Source: Lagopus muta
Taxonomy: Eukaryota > Chordata > Aves > Galliformes > Phasianidae
Reading direction: 5' to 3'
Assembly: GCF_023343835.1 (NCBI RefSeq)
Contig: NC_064442.1
Span: 17,532,501 to 17,596,500, forward strand
DNA: 64,000 bases
Positions within the stretch are counted from its first letter, which is position 1. Each line of letters starts with the position of its first letter. The notes beneath the pieces are model-generated. The model was not told the origin of the DNA. It worked only from the letters and a program-made list of their open reading frames with translations, and ran no database searches. A program made the translations under genes and the position numbers. This document shows, piece after piece, positions 37,333 through 47,687 of the stretch.

Positions 37333-39186
37333 TTAAATCATTTTCATATTGAATTTGCGCGGTGCGTCGGCAGAGCTGATGCCTGCGTCAGACTTGCGTG
37401 GCACATACTCGATTTCAATGTTGTGCTTGGTGTTGCCTTTCCCCCGGCTCCACAGGAAGAGGAGCACCAGACAGAAGAGCACGACGCCCAGGAAAGAAAT
37501 GAAGCCCATGGTGGTGGCGATGATGAGAGTCTTGATGTCAAAGGGAAAAGGCACGGTGGCACGTGTGCTGTTGGCATCGCTCTCGTTGGGCTGGTTGGAG
37601 ATGAACGCGAAGGTCTTGTTGGGCTGGTGGGGCCAGTCTGGGGAGTAGCTGCGCACGTGCAGGTGGGCCAGCATGGTGTCGTTGCCACCCGCGTTGCTGG
37701 CAATGCATAGGTAGGTGCCGTTGTCCTGGATCTGAGCGTAGCGCACCTCCAGCGTGCCGTCAGGGAAGACAGTGAGCCGCCCGTTGGTTTTGGTTGAGAT
37801 GAGGTGCTTCCGGGGAGAAAGCCACATGATGGCGGGTGGCGGATCCCCGTCTGCCCGACAGACAAAATGCACCGTGTGGCCTTCGTCCACAAAGATCTGC
37901 TGAGGTTTGCGGTCCCGTATCCGAGCCCGGCGGCAGGTGAAGTAGTTGGGCAGGAGGACGTCAGGGAAGTCTTTGAACTCCTTGCCCTGGACGAACTCGG
38001 GGGTAGAGCAGGTGGGCTGCTGCTTATTGAAGTTCAACCTCCATCGCCGTCGGAAAACCCACAGCAGCCGACAGTCGCAGGCTAAGGGGTTGTTGTCGAG
38101 GATGAGCGTCTCCAGGTTGCCCACCGAGTGGAAGGCCGACTCTTCCAGAGTGGTCAGCAAGTTTCCTGACACGTTCAGGATGCGCAGGTAATTGAGGCCA
38201 CGGAAGGCAAAGGGCTCGACCGTGGTGAGCTGCCCTCCCACCAGCTGGATCTCCTGCAGCCTGAGCAGGTCATGGAGCATGGAGCCCTCGATGGTGACAA
38301 TGGGGTTGTAGGACAGGTTCAGGAAGCGGAGGTAAACCAAGTGCCTCACCGACACGTACGGGATGGACGTCAGGTTGCAGTGGGTGATGGACAAGGAGGT
38401 CAGGTTCAACCCGTACAGGCAGTTGGATGTCATGGTATCCAAGTAGGGCCAGTGTGAGATCTCGAGGACCTTAAGCCTGTACAGCCTCTTGAATGAGTAA
38501 TCCCGGATGGCGTTGATGTTCAGGTGGCGCAGCCGCAGCACAATCAGGCCGTGCAGGTGAGACAGGGCCTCCGTGGGGATGGAGGTCAGGTTGCATTTCT
38601 CCAGGGTCAGCTGCTCCAGGCTGTTGAGGCCGCTGAAGGCCCGGTGGGAAATGTAGACAAGGTCGTTGTCCCCTACCTCCAAAGACTTCAGGTTGTACAA
38701 GTCCTGGAACATGTAGTCTAGGAGGATCACAATTTTGTTCTCACTAATGTCTAGCTTGGTAAGATTGCTGAGTCCAGTAAACACCCCCAAGGGGATCAGC
38801 TTGAGTCTGTTACTCCTGAGCCCCAGCGTCCTGAGGTTGAAGAGGTTGTTGAAAGCCCCAGGTTCAATGGCACTGATAATGTTCTCGTTTAGCTCCAGCT
38901 CTTCAAGGTGAGGGTAGTTGGCAAATTCATCCTGGTTGAGCGTCTTGATGCGGTTCTTACCCAAGTCTAGCTGCCTGGTCTCCGTCGGGATCCCCTCCGG
39001 GACGACCATGAATCGCTTCCGATGGCACAGCACAGCACGCTCCTGGGCAGAGCACTCGCAGCGCGGAGGGCAGCCCGTGGCAGAGCCGGACAGGATGGAT
39101 CCCAGCATCAGGAGGAGAATTGGCTGCCAGCAGGCCAGGATTGGGCTGCGCATACTCGCCTCCCCAGCTAACATCCTATCTCTCAC
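37333..39186 (-). CDS. LINGO1: LINGO1 main coding exon (residues 3-619 and stop)
   Basis: Encodes leucine-rich repeat and Ig domain-containing 1, a neuronal type I membrane protein known in mammals as a co-receptor of the Nogo receptor complex that limits axon growth and oligodendrocyte maturation. In the spliced 619-aa numbering I see: a signal peptide ending near Gly40; an LRRNT cap with Cys41, Cys45, Cys47 and Cys56; leucine-rich repeats about 66-360; an LRRCT cap with Cys372, Cys374, Cys395 and Cys420; an I-set Ig domain with Cys445, Trp457 and Cys496 and the RKH tripeptide at 461-463; a transmembrane helix about 556-581; and a 38-residue cytoplasmic tail with EYVPRKS (Tyr596), ending FNMKMI. 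There are at least ten NxS/T sites (for example N143, N201, N263, N491, N525, N541). The exon starts after TTTTGCAG at 39187 and ends at TAA, 37333-37335. Length is 619 aa against 620 in human, as I recall it. No frameshift or missing key residue was seen. I separate LINGO1 from LINGO2-4 by near-identity to the mammalian LINGO1 sequence I remember. Confidence 0.97.
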   Translation of the reverse strand: MRDRMLAGEASMRSPILACWQPILLLMLGSILSGSATGCPPRCECSAQERAVLCHRKRFMVVPEGIPTETRQLDLGKNRIKTLNQDEFANYPHLEELELNENIISAIEPGAFNNLFNLRTLGLRSNRLKLIPLGVFTGLSNLTKLDISENKIVILLDYMFQDLYNLKSLEVGDNDLVYISHRAFSGLNSLEQLTLEKCNLTSIPTEALSHLHGLIVLRLRHLNINAIRDYSFKRLYRLKVLEISHWPYLDTMTSNCLYGLNLTSLSITHCNLTSIPYVSVRHLVYLRFLNLSYNPIVTIEGSMLHDLLRLQEIQLVGGQLTTVEPFAFRGLNYLRILNVSGNLLTTLEESAFHSVGNLETLILDNNPLACDCRLLWVFRRRWRLNFNKQQPTCSTPEFVQGKEFKDFPDVLLPNYFTCRRARIRDRKPQQIFVDEGHTVHFVCRADGDPPPAIMWLSPRKHLISTKTNGRLTVFPDGTLEVRYAQIQDNGTYLCIASNAGGNDTMLAHLHVRSYSPDWPHQPNKTFAFISNQPNESDANSTRATVPFPFDIKTLIIATTMGFISFLGVVLFCLVLLFLWSRGKGNTKHNIEIEYVPRKSDAGISSADAPRKFNMKMI

Positions 39187-39490
39187 CTGCAAAACACAGG
39201 GCAGAGAAAGAGAAAAGGTGGAGGTGAGCAAACACTGCGCAGAAACGAGGAAGGTGGTTTACCGTCCCGGGAGAGGTGACATTATCTGCCACCTAACAAG
39301 GTGAGAACTCTGTTGGCACTTTGATTTCAGAATCCTCAAAAAGTACCAGATGAGACACTGGTCAGTGGCCGGTGTGAGGCTGGAACACAGCAGGGAGAGG
39401 GATCACCACACACTAAGACAACGGGAAGGCTTCTCACACACGGGCAAGAGATGGCACACCATGTCAGGGAGCTGTTGTGAGTGCACAGCT
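39187..39490. other. LINGO1 intron next to main exon
   Basis: About 300 bp between the splice acceptor and the minisatellite. Apart from the acceptor tract there is no supported feature. Confidence 0.5.
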
Positions 39491-39990
39491 AACACACTGG
39501 GTGTGCTCTGCATGCTCCTATATAGAGGTGCATGCCCCTACACATTGTTTGTGCACCTCTAAGACATCAGGAGCACTGAGCTGTTACACACGTGCCTCTG
39601 ACACTGAGTGTGCTTTGTGTGCCTCTATATAGGGACTGCTCTGTGTGTGTCTCTAAGATACTGGGCACACTCACTGCCGCTGTTAGAGACCATAGAGCTC
39701 TTGCCTCTAACACACTGGGTATCCTTTGCACCCCCCTGGATAGGGACTCCTCTGAGGCACTTTGTGCAGCCTGATAGAGGGGCTCCTACACCCCCCCCCT
39801 AAGACACTGGGTGTGTTTTGTGTGCCCCTATATAGGGGCTATCGAGCTCTTGTCTCTAAGACACTGAGTGCACTTTGCACGCAGCTACATAGGGGCCATC
39901 ATATCTATCTCTAAGACAGAAGGTGTGCTTTGAGTGTCCCTACATGGGGCCATTGTGCAAGTGCATCTAAGACACTGGGGGTCTTGTAAG
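39491..39990. repeat. Degenerate ~57-bp minisatellite in LINGO1 intron
   Basis: Eight or nine diverged units, each opening with ACACTGGGTGTGCTTTG-like sequence, then CCCCTATATAGGGG-like sequence, and ending CTCTAAG. Unit boundaries after CTCTAAG or its variants occur near 39563, 39601, 39658, 39712, 39803, 39860, 39915 and 39971. One unit contains the perfect 16-bp palindrome GCCCCTATATAGGGGC at 39824-39839. The array lies only about 300 bp from the main LINGO1 exon. Confidence 0.85.
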
Positions 39991-40359
39991 AGGCCAGCTC
40001 CCCTTATGCACTGGGACTCTGCAGATTGTGGCTGCATAGGAAATTTGGGCTTCATCGGGTACAGCATCCCTCAGTGATGATCTCAAAACACAGCTTGTGG
40101 TCAGCCAACTTCAGGGCTGCATTCCTTCCACGCTCACCATTTCCTGGTTCCAGGCCTTCTGTGAGGCCCTCTGCTGCCTGTCCTGGGAGCACTGGTGGCC
40201 TTCCCTGGGCACTGTATGGGCAGCTCCTCCTGTCCAGGATTGGGACAGAAAGGAGTTCTCCCTCACTGCCTCCATGGCATTCCTTCCCTTATTGTGTAAG
40301 CTGCTATGAGGAATCAAATCATATTAATGTTACAAATGAGATGAGCAGCTACTCTGGAC
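39991..40359. other. LINGO1 intron, nothing recognised
   Basis: Unique-looking intronic sequence between two repetitive segments. Confidence 0.5.
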
Positions 40360-40546
40360 TTTGTTTATATCTATTGTTATGTGTAGGCTCTGCATCGCTT
40401 CTACCAACGCTATTTATGTCTATCGCTGCATTGCTTTATATCCCTCATTACATGCACTGTCCATTACTTTCCCTACTGCAGCACTATTTATGGGCCTGGT
40501 ATACATTCTGTGCGTTACTTTAATTGTGTCTGTTTATATGCATCAT
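40360..40546. repeat. Degenerate T/A-rich repeat, period about 46-52 bp
   Basis: TTTATATC or TTTATG-type words recur at 40364, 40413, 40435, 40487 and 40533, each followed by pyrimidine-rich DNA with CATTAC or GTTAC words. The spacing (49, 22, 52, 46) suggests a decayed tandem repeat with one half-unit, though chance similarity in AT-rich DNA is possible. Confidence 0.35.
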
Positions 40547-42830
40547 TTCATAGAGCTAGATGGCATAAGTATAACTTTTGATGCAGAAAAATAAATTCAG
40601 CATTTCTTTGCAAGGTTAAGGTTTCGGGATGAGCGATCCTGGACGGGCATAAAACCATCCACCAGCACCATCTTGGAGCCCAGCAGGCTTTGGCATGGCA
40701 GGCTGAGCTCCGGCTGGGCTGTGTGCTGTGGAATCCTCCATGGCTCCATTGGGCCATGCAGTAGGTGAAGCCCTTCCAGGCATGCCACAAGGCAGACCCT
40801 GAACCCTGCCTGACCCTGCAGCACCTGAACCCCCACCCCAAGTGCTCAGCTGGGATCGGGGCTGATGGCTACGATGCACGAGCTGGTACCAGCTGGGGAG
40901 CACTGCAGCCCTCTGGCACCAACATAGACAGTGAATCGATAAGAAGGGAGCAGCTGCCGGAATCACTAGCATCACACAAATATCAAATCAGTGCAAACCA
41001 AAGGAAAAAATAGTGCCCAGAGACATGGCATCCAGCACCCACCCTCGCCACCCGCTGCCTGGGGACGGGGAGCTCGGAGGCACAGCCCCATCTGGGGGAG
41101 AGCTGCCGAGGGGCACAGATGGCCCATGGGCACGGTGCTAAATGCGGCAGTACCCGCTGAGCTGGGAGGAAAGATGCTATTCTGGGGCCAGGCTGCTGAC
41201 GTGAGCGGAGCGTGCTGCTGTGACGGACACAGGAGGAACATCCCCAGAGAAACCAACCCTGGGATGTCACCGAGGAGCCCCACCGTGCGCCTGGGCTCAA
41301 CCCCAGGGTGCTGCTCCCTCCCCGCCCCAGCCGTGCTGTGCTTGCTGCCCGCAGGGTGCCCAGCATTGGGACTGGAGCTGCACCATGCAATCTGCTGCGC
41401 CGACAGCAAACGAGCAGCAAAACCCCCGCGTCAGCGCTAAGCCCACCTGGCATTCATAAATTACAGCGCGTGAGACGTTCACCCTTGAACCAGATGCTTT
41501 CGAGAGCATCAAGCGACGCAGGCAATCAAGGACGGAGCGAGCCAAATCCCTGGGGCCCCACGGTGCGCGGGGCCAAAGCAGGGCTGGGGGGCACGGCTGA
41601 GGGCACGGCTGAGGGTGGGGCTGTGGCTATAGGTGTGGGCAGGGGGTCAGCCCCCAGCTCAACCCCTCCTCTGTACCACCGCCTTTGCACAGAGCTTCTG
41701 GGATGCAGCTCCCAGAGTCGGCGCTGTCCTCGAAGCTGCTCCGGCTAAATCAAGTTTTATTGAACTTGACTACATTTTAGAGATAAAGACTCCAGGTTTA
41801 CAAATAAATATTTAACAACCTTTCCCGCTGCTAGAAGAGTTGCTTAGCCAGACCCTGGGCTCTGAGCTAAGTGTTCCTGTAGCTATCTGCAAAGCAGCAA
41901 AACAAAGGGAGAAGCTTTAATTTGCCAAACACGTTCGTGCCCATTTCCGCCTCTCTCCATCACTCCCTCTGCGCCCAGTGCACATTCACGGCCTCTTTCC
42001 TCCATCTCCCCGCTCCCACCCCAGGTGGGGTGGCACCATCTCCCCGCTTGGGAATGCGCAGCACTCCGGGAGGTTGCACAGAAGGATCTCTGAGCTGCAG
42101 GATCTGCTTTCAGCTGCTCCGAGATGGAGCCTGGAATAGGTGCGCCGCAACCTGATCTGCCGTGGCAGTTGCTCCGGGGCTGTAAAAGAGCACGAAGAAG
42201 TATCAAGATGTAAATCCCCTTCCGGCACCGACATGGCCTGGCTGGCACCAGGTGCCCACAGCTCCCGACCCATGGGACTGCTGCGCAAAGGGCTTCCCCA
42301 TGGCTATGGCTCTTCCTCCCAAAGTGCAGCAGTCCCATTGCCCCGGGGAGGTAAGTCAGCAGGGTGCTGGCAAGGAGATCCCATCAGCTCCATGGTTCTG
42401 CTGAAGCCCTCTCGCTCAGATCACAGCTGTGCAGAGCTGCTCACCCTCCTTACACCTTTGCTCCCTCGTTTTTCAAGGTTTTTTTCTCTCTTTGGCTGCA
42501 CATGCTTCAGTGACCCATCAGCAAAGAAAACATCCTGACAAGTGATCAATAAGTAATTGCAAAGGCAGCTGTGGATGCCTCGGGTGCAGAGCCCTGAGCT
42601 AGCAGGAGATAAATGAGCATGGGAAGGTGCAGCATACCGTGGAGCTCAGGCTGAGAGCCAGCCTTGCTCCATGCACACCAAACTGCTGCAGCCAAGGGCT
42701 GCCCGCAGCTGAGCAGTGCCTGTAGGGCTGTGTCTGCTGGGGGATGTCCCCTGAGGGTCTGCCCTGGGAGCAAGTGCCCTGGAGATGTTTCAAGCTTGGG
42801 TCATCAGGAGAGCAGGAGGTGGACTGTGAA
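40547..42830. other. LINGO1 intron, mostly unique sequence
   Basis: GC-moderate intron with no CR1 and no supported exon. 41.74-41.82 kb is AT-rich (AAATAAATATTTAACAACC). A GAGGGCACGGCT repeat occurs at 41595-41618. Confidence 0.45.
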
Positions 42831-43390
42831 GGATCACAGAATTAGGATCACAGGATTAGGGTTGGCAAAGGCCTTCAAGATCATCTTGTCCAACCCCAAC
42901 TCATCCCACCATGCACACTGCCCACATCCCTCAGTGCCACATCTCCATGAACCTGGGACACCTCCAGGAACTGTGACTGCACCACCTCCATGGACAGCCT
43001 GCGCCACTGTTTCACAACTCTTTCAGAGAAGTTCCTCCTGATAATCCAACCTGTCCGTCCCCTGGCACAGCTCGAGGCCATCACCTCTCATCCTATCGCC
43101 GTTACCTGGAGCAGAGGCCGACCCCCACCTCACCACAACCTCCTGTCAGGGAGTTGGAGAGGGCAGTCAGGTTTGCCCTGAGCCTCCTCTTCTCCACACT
43201 GACCCATCCCAGCTCCCTCAGCAGCTCCCCATAACAATTGTGCTCCAGACCCCCCACAGCTCTGCTGCCCATCTCTGGACACGCTGCAGGGCCCCAATGT
43301 CTTTCTGGCAGTGAGGGGCCCAACACAGCACTCAACGTGCAGCGTCACCAGAGCCCACTACAGAGGGACGATCACTTCCCCAGTCCAAGG
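42831..43390 (-). mobile_element. CR1 3' portion in LINGO1 intron
   Basis: Begins with tail complement (GGATCACAGAATTAGGATCACAGG), continues through CAAGATCATCTTGTCCAACCC, CTCATCCTATCGCCGTTACC, and on to CTGCTGCCCATCTCTGGACACGC and AGAGGGACGATCACTTCCCC, the complement of the CR1 3' UTR and the end of ORF2. It is in the same orientation as LINGO1. 5'-truncated. Confidence 0.9.
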
Positions 43391-45224
43391 ACATGCACCA
43401 GCTGTCCAAATGGGGCTTCTCATTTTATTTATGGCAGCAAGCCTCCCCTCTGAGAGACCCACCTCTGGGGACATGGGCTGCTGGAGGCGCTCAGCACGAG
43501 GCACCCAGCTCAGTGAGCACCAAGAACTGAAGGGCTGTGCAGAGCTTTGTGCTTCCCTTCATGTAGCTGTGGAAAGGGGATGGAAAAAGCCTCCTCGACT
43601 ACGGAAACATTTGCACCGGAACGACAAAGGAGCATCTCCTGGGAGAGGCGCCAGGGTCACGCTGACATTGGGAAGGCAGTGCTCACCTCGCCGTGCCCTT
43701 ATGGGACAGAGGCAGCTGCTGCAGCCCATCCACAATCCCCTCTGTGCTGTGGGCTCAGGGCAGCATGCCCTCCCATGCAGCCTGGGGTGTGACTTGCTGT
43801 GCAGAGTCTGGGTCCCCCACCCCTGCATCCCAGCCCTGCTCTGAGGTGAAGCCCTGGATGGAGGCACCGATGCTGCGCAGCCGCAGCAGGTGGGGACCAG
43901 GCTCATCCCAGCCTCACGGAGCGATGCTGCTGCTGGAGACTGTGGGCACATCCATTACGTTACATTTAAGGTCAGCCCGTACTCACAGCACCGCTTCTGT
44001 TCCCACGCTTTATCCTAAAATACACCCACAACCAGCGCAATGCCCTAAAAAAAGGCTGATCCGGAGCACTGCGTCGTTCCCCGGAAACCTTTAGGATAAC
44101 AGCAAGAGGACTTCAGAGGACACAGCTCCAGGGAAGCTGCCGATTTACCTCTGGCTGGGATCGGCCCTGGTATAATCACACTGCTGCCCCAAATGAGTGG
44201 CCTCACAGCCCTTTGGAAGGGGCTGACCACAGAGCAGGGGAGCATCGCTGTGCCCTCTGTCCGCCTCCTGCCCAGAGCCTTCCTGTGAGCCACATCTCCA
44301 CCTGTCCCAATTATTGCTTCCTTCACACAATAATGAATACAGCGCTGCAGGAATGTCCAGAAAGAGAGAAACGGAGAAAAAAAGGCAGCGAAGGAAAGCA
44401 CGAGTGATGGTGAACACAGAGAAGATTTCTCTTCCCAGCCCAGCTTTCTTTGTGATGATTTCACACGTAGTATTCCTTTTTCTTTCCCCTTTCTTGCTTG
44501 TTTGATTTCTGCATTATTTATGGCTTGTCTTCAGGGCCTCTATTTGTTGTTATTGTTTCATCCAACAATAAAACACATTAGATACAAACAAAGAGCACAG
44601 AGCCACAGCGGAGCCCTGTCCTACACTGCTGGATGGGGCTGGTCTGTGCACCCCCAGCCTGACCTAACGGCTGCAGGGTGCCATGGGATGGGATGGCAGG
44701 AGCAGGGCTGTCCCCACGGCACAGAGCTCCCTTCGGCACGGTGCTGCACGGTGCTTTGGTTTTGTTCCGCCTGAGCTGAAAGCGATGCTTTCCACCCTTT
44801 CCTCCTCCTCCCCAGCGGTGGTGATAATAACACAGAGGCTGCACTCCGGGCTGTATGTGAGAACAAAAGTAATCACGTGGAAACGCAGCGCATGGAAATT
44901 AAATCGGAAATGCAAGGCCTGGGTTTCCATTTCGGTTCGGCTTCTGTATCGTTTCCCATTGAAAAGGATAAACAGAGCGAGAGCCAATCAGCCTAATGGC
45001 AGCACCTAATGGCAGCACAATTCCATGTTTCCCGAAGCAAATTGCAGCTCCGGCCCAGGGCCCAGCGCCAGCTCTGTGGGACGGCCATGGCACGGCACGG
45101 CCCATAGGCAGGGAGGGGTTCCTGCAGCACCCAGCGTGCCCATGTGGGAGGACCCAGCACCCAGCAGCTGTGCACGTGCCCAGGCTCTGCCCCTCACCCC
45201 CCGGGTGCCTCTGGCTCCACATGG
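43391..45224. other. LINGO1 intron with AT-rich words and a 13-bp tandem duplication
   Basis: 44280-44345 (CCCAATTATTGC, CACAATAATGAATAC) and 44820-45020 (GTGATAATAACAC, AAAGTAATCACG, GAAATTAAATCGG) look like regulatory DNA. A perfect 13-bp tandem duplication CCTAATGGCAGCA sits at 44992-45017. No exon is supported. Confidence 0.4.
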
Positions 45225-45485
45225 GTTGTTATCCATTTCACACTCGACATCTCCAATCTCAACAATGAGCTGGAAGAATGGATTGCGCCAAAATATTTCT
45301 GCTTCTCTCTCCGGCGAGAATTCCCCATCGGAGACCAATCCAATTAAGGTGCTGGTTATGAAATTAACCGTAATTACAAGAGCGATATTTAACGTTTTGC
45401 ATTCTGATGAAGAAACGGAACGGAAATGATAAAAAAAAAGAAGAAAACAAGAAACCAATCCATTATAATTGTGGGTCCTAGCAAG
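45225..45485. promoter_or_regulatory. Candidate conserved intronic element
   Basis: CCAATCCAATTAAGG, GAAATTAACCGTAATTAC and GCGATATTTAACG fall within 60 bp (45335-45400), with retained CpGs (CTCCGGCGAGAATTCC). The density of homeodomain cores plus CpG resembles deeply conserved enhancers near neural genes. No alignment was available. Confidence 0.35.
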
Positions 45486-46089
45486 ATAAGTCAGAGCAGC
45501 GTGGGGCAGTGGGAGGGCTGGGGCTGGGCTGTAGTGTGGGGGGGGACAGTGCCTGCCTGTCCCCAAAGCATGGCACCGACCCCACTGGACAGCATAACCC
45601 GGACCCCATCAGGCTGCTGGAAACGTGGGCAGAGAAAGCAGGGCGGCCCCAAGGCAGGATGAGGGTGCAGCCCCAGCAGCATGCAGAGCAGGGGCACGTG
45701 GCAGTGGCACGCAATGCTCTGCGTGCGGCCGTTCCCCTCCACAGCTCCAATTTCTGCTCCCCCAGGTGGGGAGAGAGAGAGGGCGCGGGGAAAAATGGGC
45801 TTGGAAGGAAATTGAGGGCACGGCCTTTGGTTGGCTTCTCCCTTTATTTTTCTTGGGTTGTTTGATTTGAGTTAAGCGTCCCCAGCTCGCTGCTCTCCGC
45901 CCACTGGAGCCACGACAGCCCTCTGCCCACCCAAAGCCATTCCTGCTCTGCCAGGACAGACCCCACCAGCACCACTGCGGTGCAGGGCACCACGCCTGCA
46001 TCCTGTGCCACCAGGAGGGGTGCCATACAAACCAGCAGCACACCCTGCCCAACGCCAGTGTCTGGGGGCAGCACCCCATGCATCCATCA
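45486..46089. other. LINGO1 intron, nothing recognised
   Basis: GC-richer intronic DNA without repeats or supported exons. Confidence 0.45.
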
Positions 46090-46435
46090 GTCCTCGCTGG
46101 GCAACGATGGGCTCCGTTTGCTTGGGAATCCAGCGACTGTAATTACGCTGCAATTACAGTGTGATTGTGGCGATATTATAAAGTGATTTATCAAGCCCTG
46201 AAATGAAAGCTCACGTCAGTGGGTTTTACACTTGTTACGTGCAGCGAGTGGCACAAACTTTGGCATCCTTATGGCAACTGTCTTAAGCGGGAAAGCAGAG
46301 GCACAGTAAGTCATTCCATCGTGCCGTTCACCTTCCGGTGACATGAAGCAGTGGTAATTAGCGGTATCACGGAGTAATTGCGTTACAGGTGTGCAATAGC
46401 AGCTATGTTAAGGAGGTGTAACCACCTGCTTTGTA
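46090..46435. promoter_or_regulatory. Candidate conserved intronic element beside the CpG island
   Basis: Contains a perfect inverted repeat ACTGTAATT / AATTACAGT (46136-46144 and 46152-46160, 7-base loop) with two opposed homeodomain cores, then GATTTATCAAGCCC, TGGTAATTAGCGG and GAGTAATTGCG. It lies about 1.2 kb into the LINGO1 intron from exon 1, a usual position for a promoter-proximal enhancer. Confidence 0.4.
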
Positions 46436-47641
46436 ATGAATCCCCCCAGCCAAGTGCCCGGGCAGCGCAGCCCTTCCCACAACTCCTGCTGCACTGCCCT
46501 CCGCCCGCCCGAGCCCCGTGCGAGCCCCCGAGCGGTGCCACAGCCCCGGGCACCTCACCGGGACGGGAACCCCACGGTGCTCTGCACGGGGCCTCTGCGG
46601 CTGCCGGGGGAGCTGCAGGGAGGGCCGTGTGCTGGGGAAGGGATGCGTGGACACCGCTGGGTTGGGGGCACGCGGGGGGTGCCGCTGAGCCCGCAGCGAG
46701 GAAAGCCGCTCGCACGGAGCCCGCAGGCGTTTGCCGCACGTCCCTCCCTCCCGGCAGAAACCCTTCAGCGGCATCAGCGCTCCCACCTCAGTCCGGAGGT
46801 GGCACCTCCGCCGCACGGCTGCCTCGCACTCCGGGCTATCCGCGCTCGGCGAGGCGCAAGGTGAAAAATCCGATCATCCGCGGACAGCAGCGGAGCAACA
46901 AGCGGCGGCCGGGGGGGGTCGGGGCAGCCCTCGTGCCCTCCTGCCCCGAGAGCCCCTTCACCATTAACCCCTTCTCCTCCTGCCGGGCGCAAACCGAGGG
47001 CGAAGCGCTGTCAGAATTCCCCTCCCGCCGCCGCCTCTCCCTCTCCAATTAGGAGCCCGGGCACGGGGACCCTTCAGCGCCCCGGATTCCCCTGAAGCCC
47101 TCAGACCTCCCACCCGCCGGCACCTCCCCGCGGCCCCACTGGCCGTCCCTGAGCCCAATGGTGACGAAGGGCTCAGCGATACCCCCTGGCCCCCGCCCGC
47201 GGGCCGCTCCCCGGGGCCGGGCGGCGCGTCCCTGCCTGTCTCCGCCCGGGGCCGGGCGCAGCCGTGGGGCGATTTTCCTCGGCCCCGGCCCCGGATGGCA
47301 ACGCTGGGGCCGCCGCCGCTCTCCGGCTCCGTAGCCCTCCCTGGCTGGGAGCGCTGTCCCGGCCGTACCCCACCTGCATGTGTAATCCGCTGCCCGGCGG
47401 CTCGGCTCCTCCATCCGGGGAGCGGGAGGGCTGCCCCTCGAGATGCGGCTGCGGGCAGGGCGGGGCGGGGGCCGGGGGAGCAGCGAGGAGGGCTGCCGGC
47501 AGGAGAGGGGCGGCGGGGGCGGCCACCGGCGGGTCCCGGGGTTCGCGTCCACCCCCCTCCATCCTCCCCCCTCCCGGCCCGACAGCCCCGCTCCCCGCTC
47601 GTCCCGCGCCCGCTCCCTCCCGGCATCGCCTCCGCGCTTAC

Positions 47642-47647
47642 CTGCAT
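47642..47647 (-). CDS. LINGO1: LINGO1 first coding exon, codons Met1-Gln2
   Basis: On the minus strand ATGCAG is followed directly by a consensus donor GTAAGC (47641-47636). Joined in phase 0 to the acceptor before 39186 it gives [10 protein letters not shown], which parallels the MQVSKRMLAG N-terminus known for mammalian LINGO1. An in-frame TGA at 47675-47677, ten codons upstream, means this is the first in-frame start. The context is GAGATGC, with G at -3 and C at +4, so only moderate. The downstream Met7 (39172-39174) has A at -3 and would give a 613-aa product with the same signal peptide core, so either start could be used. The 5' end of this exon is not visible because a CpG island promoter has no sharp boundary. 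The splice pair is inferred from sequence and homology, not from RNA. Confidence 0.85.
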
Positions 47648-47652
47648 CTCAT
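47643..47652 (-). promoter_or_regulatory. uORF 2 overlapping the LINGO1 start codon and splice junction
   Basis: An ATG at 47650-47652 is out of frame with LINGO1. It reads ATG AGA TGC, then AG from exon 1 joined to G of exon 2, then TGA, a four-codon frame finishing just inside the main exon. It overlaps the MQV start and would be expected to reduce its use in favour of later starts such as Met7. Only the exon 1 part is covered by these coordinates. Confidence 0.4.
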
Positions 47653-47687
47653 CCTCGCCGGCGATCTCCTTCGGTCAGAAATGGCAT
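47649..47687 (-). promoter_or_regulatory. uORF 1 in LINGO1 leader (12 codons)
   Basis: An ATG at 47685-47687 opens a 12-codon frame (MPFLTEGDRRRG) that ends with TGA at 47649-47651, two bases upstream of the LINGO1 ATG. Its stop overlaps the ATG of the next tiny uORF in an ATGA arrangement. It is only relevant if transcription starts upstream of 47687, which is likely but unproven. Confidence 0.45.

Larger units (their letters stand above)
39187..47641 (-). other. LINGO1: LINGO1 intron between Met-Gln exon and main exon
   Basis: An 8455-bp phase 0 intron with GTAAGC at the 5' end and a pyrimidine-rich CCTGTGTTTTGCAG acceptor. It carries a ~57-bp minisatellite near the acceptor, a degenerate T/A-rich repeat at about 40.36-40.55 kb, one CR1 copy at about 42.8-43.4 kb, and AT-rich blocks with many homeodomain-type TAATTA or ATTA cores at 44.3-46.4 kb. 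The last 1.2 kb next to exon 1 belong to the CpG island. Confidence 0.8.

Noticed and set aside
37315-39304. Several plus-strand and shifted minus-strand frames over the LINGO1 exon, up to 182 codons
   Set aside because: Shadows of the GC3-rich LINGO1 coding frame, without their own homology.
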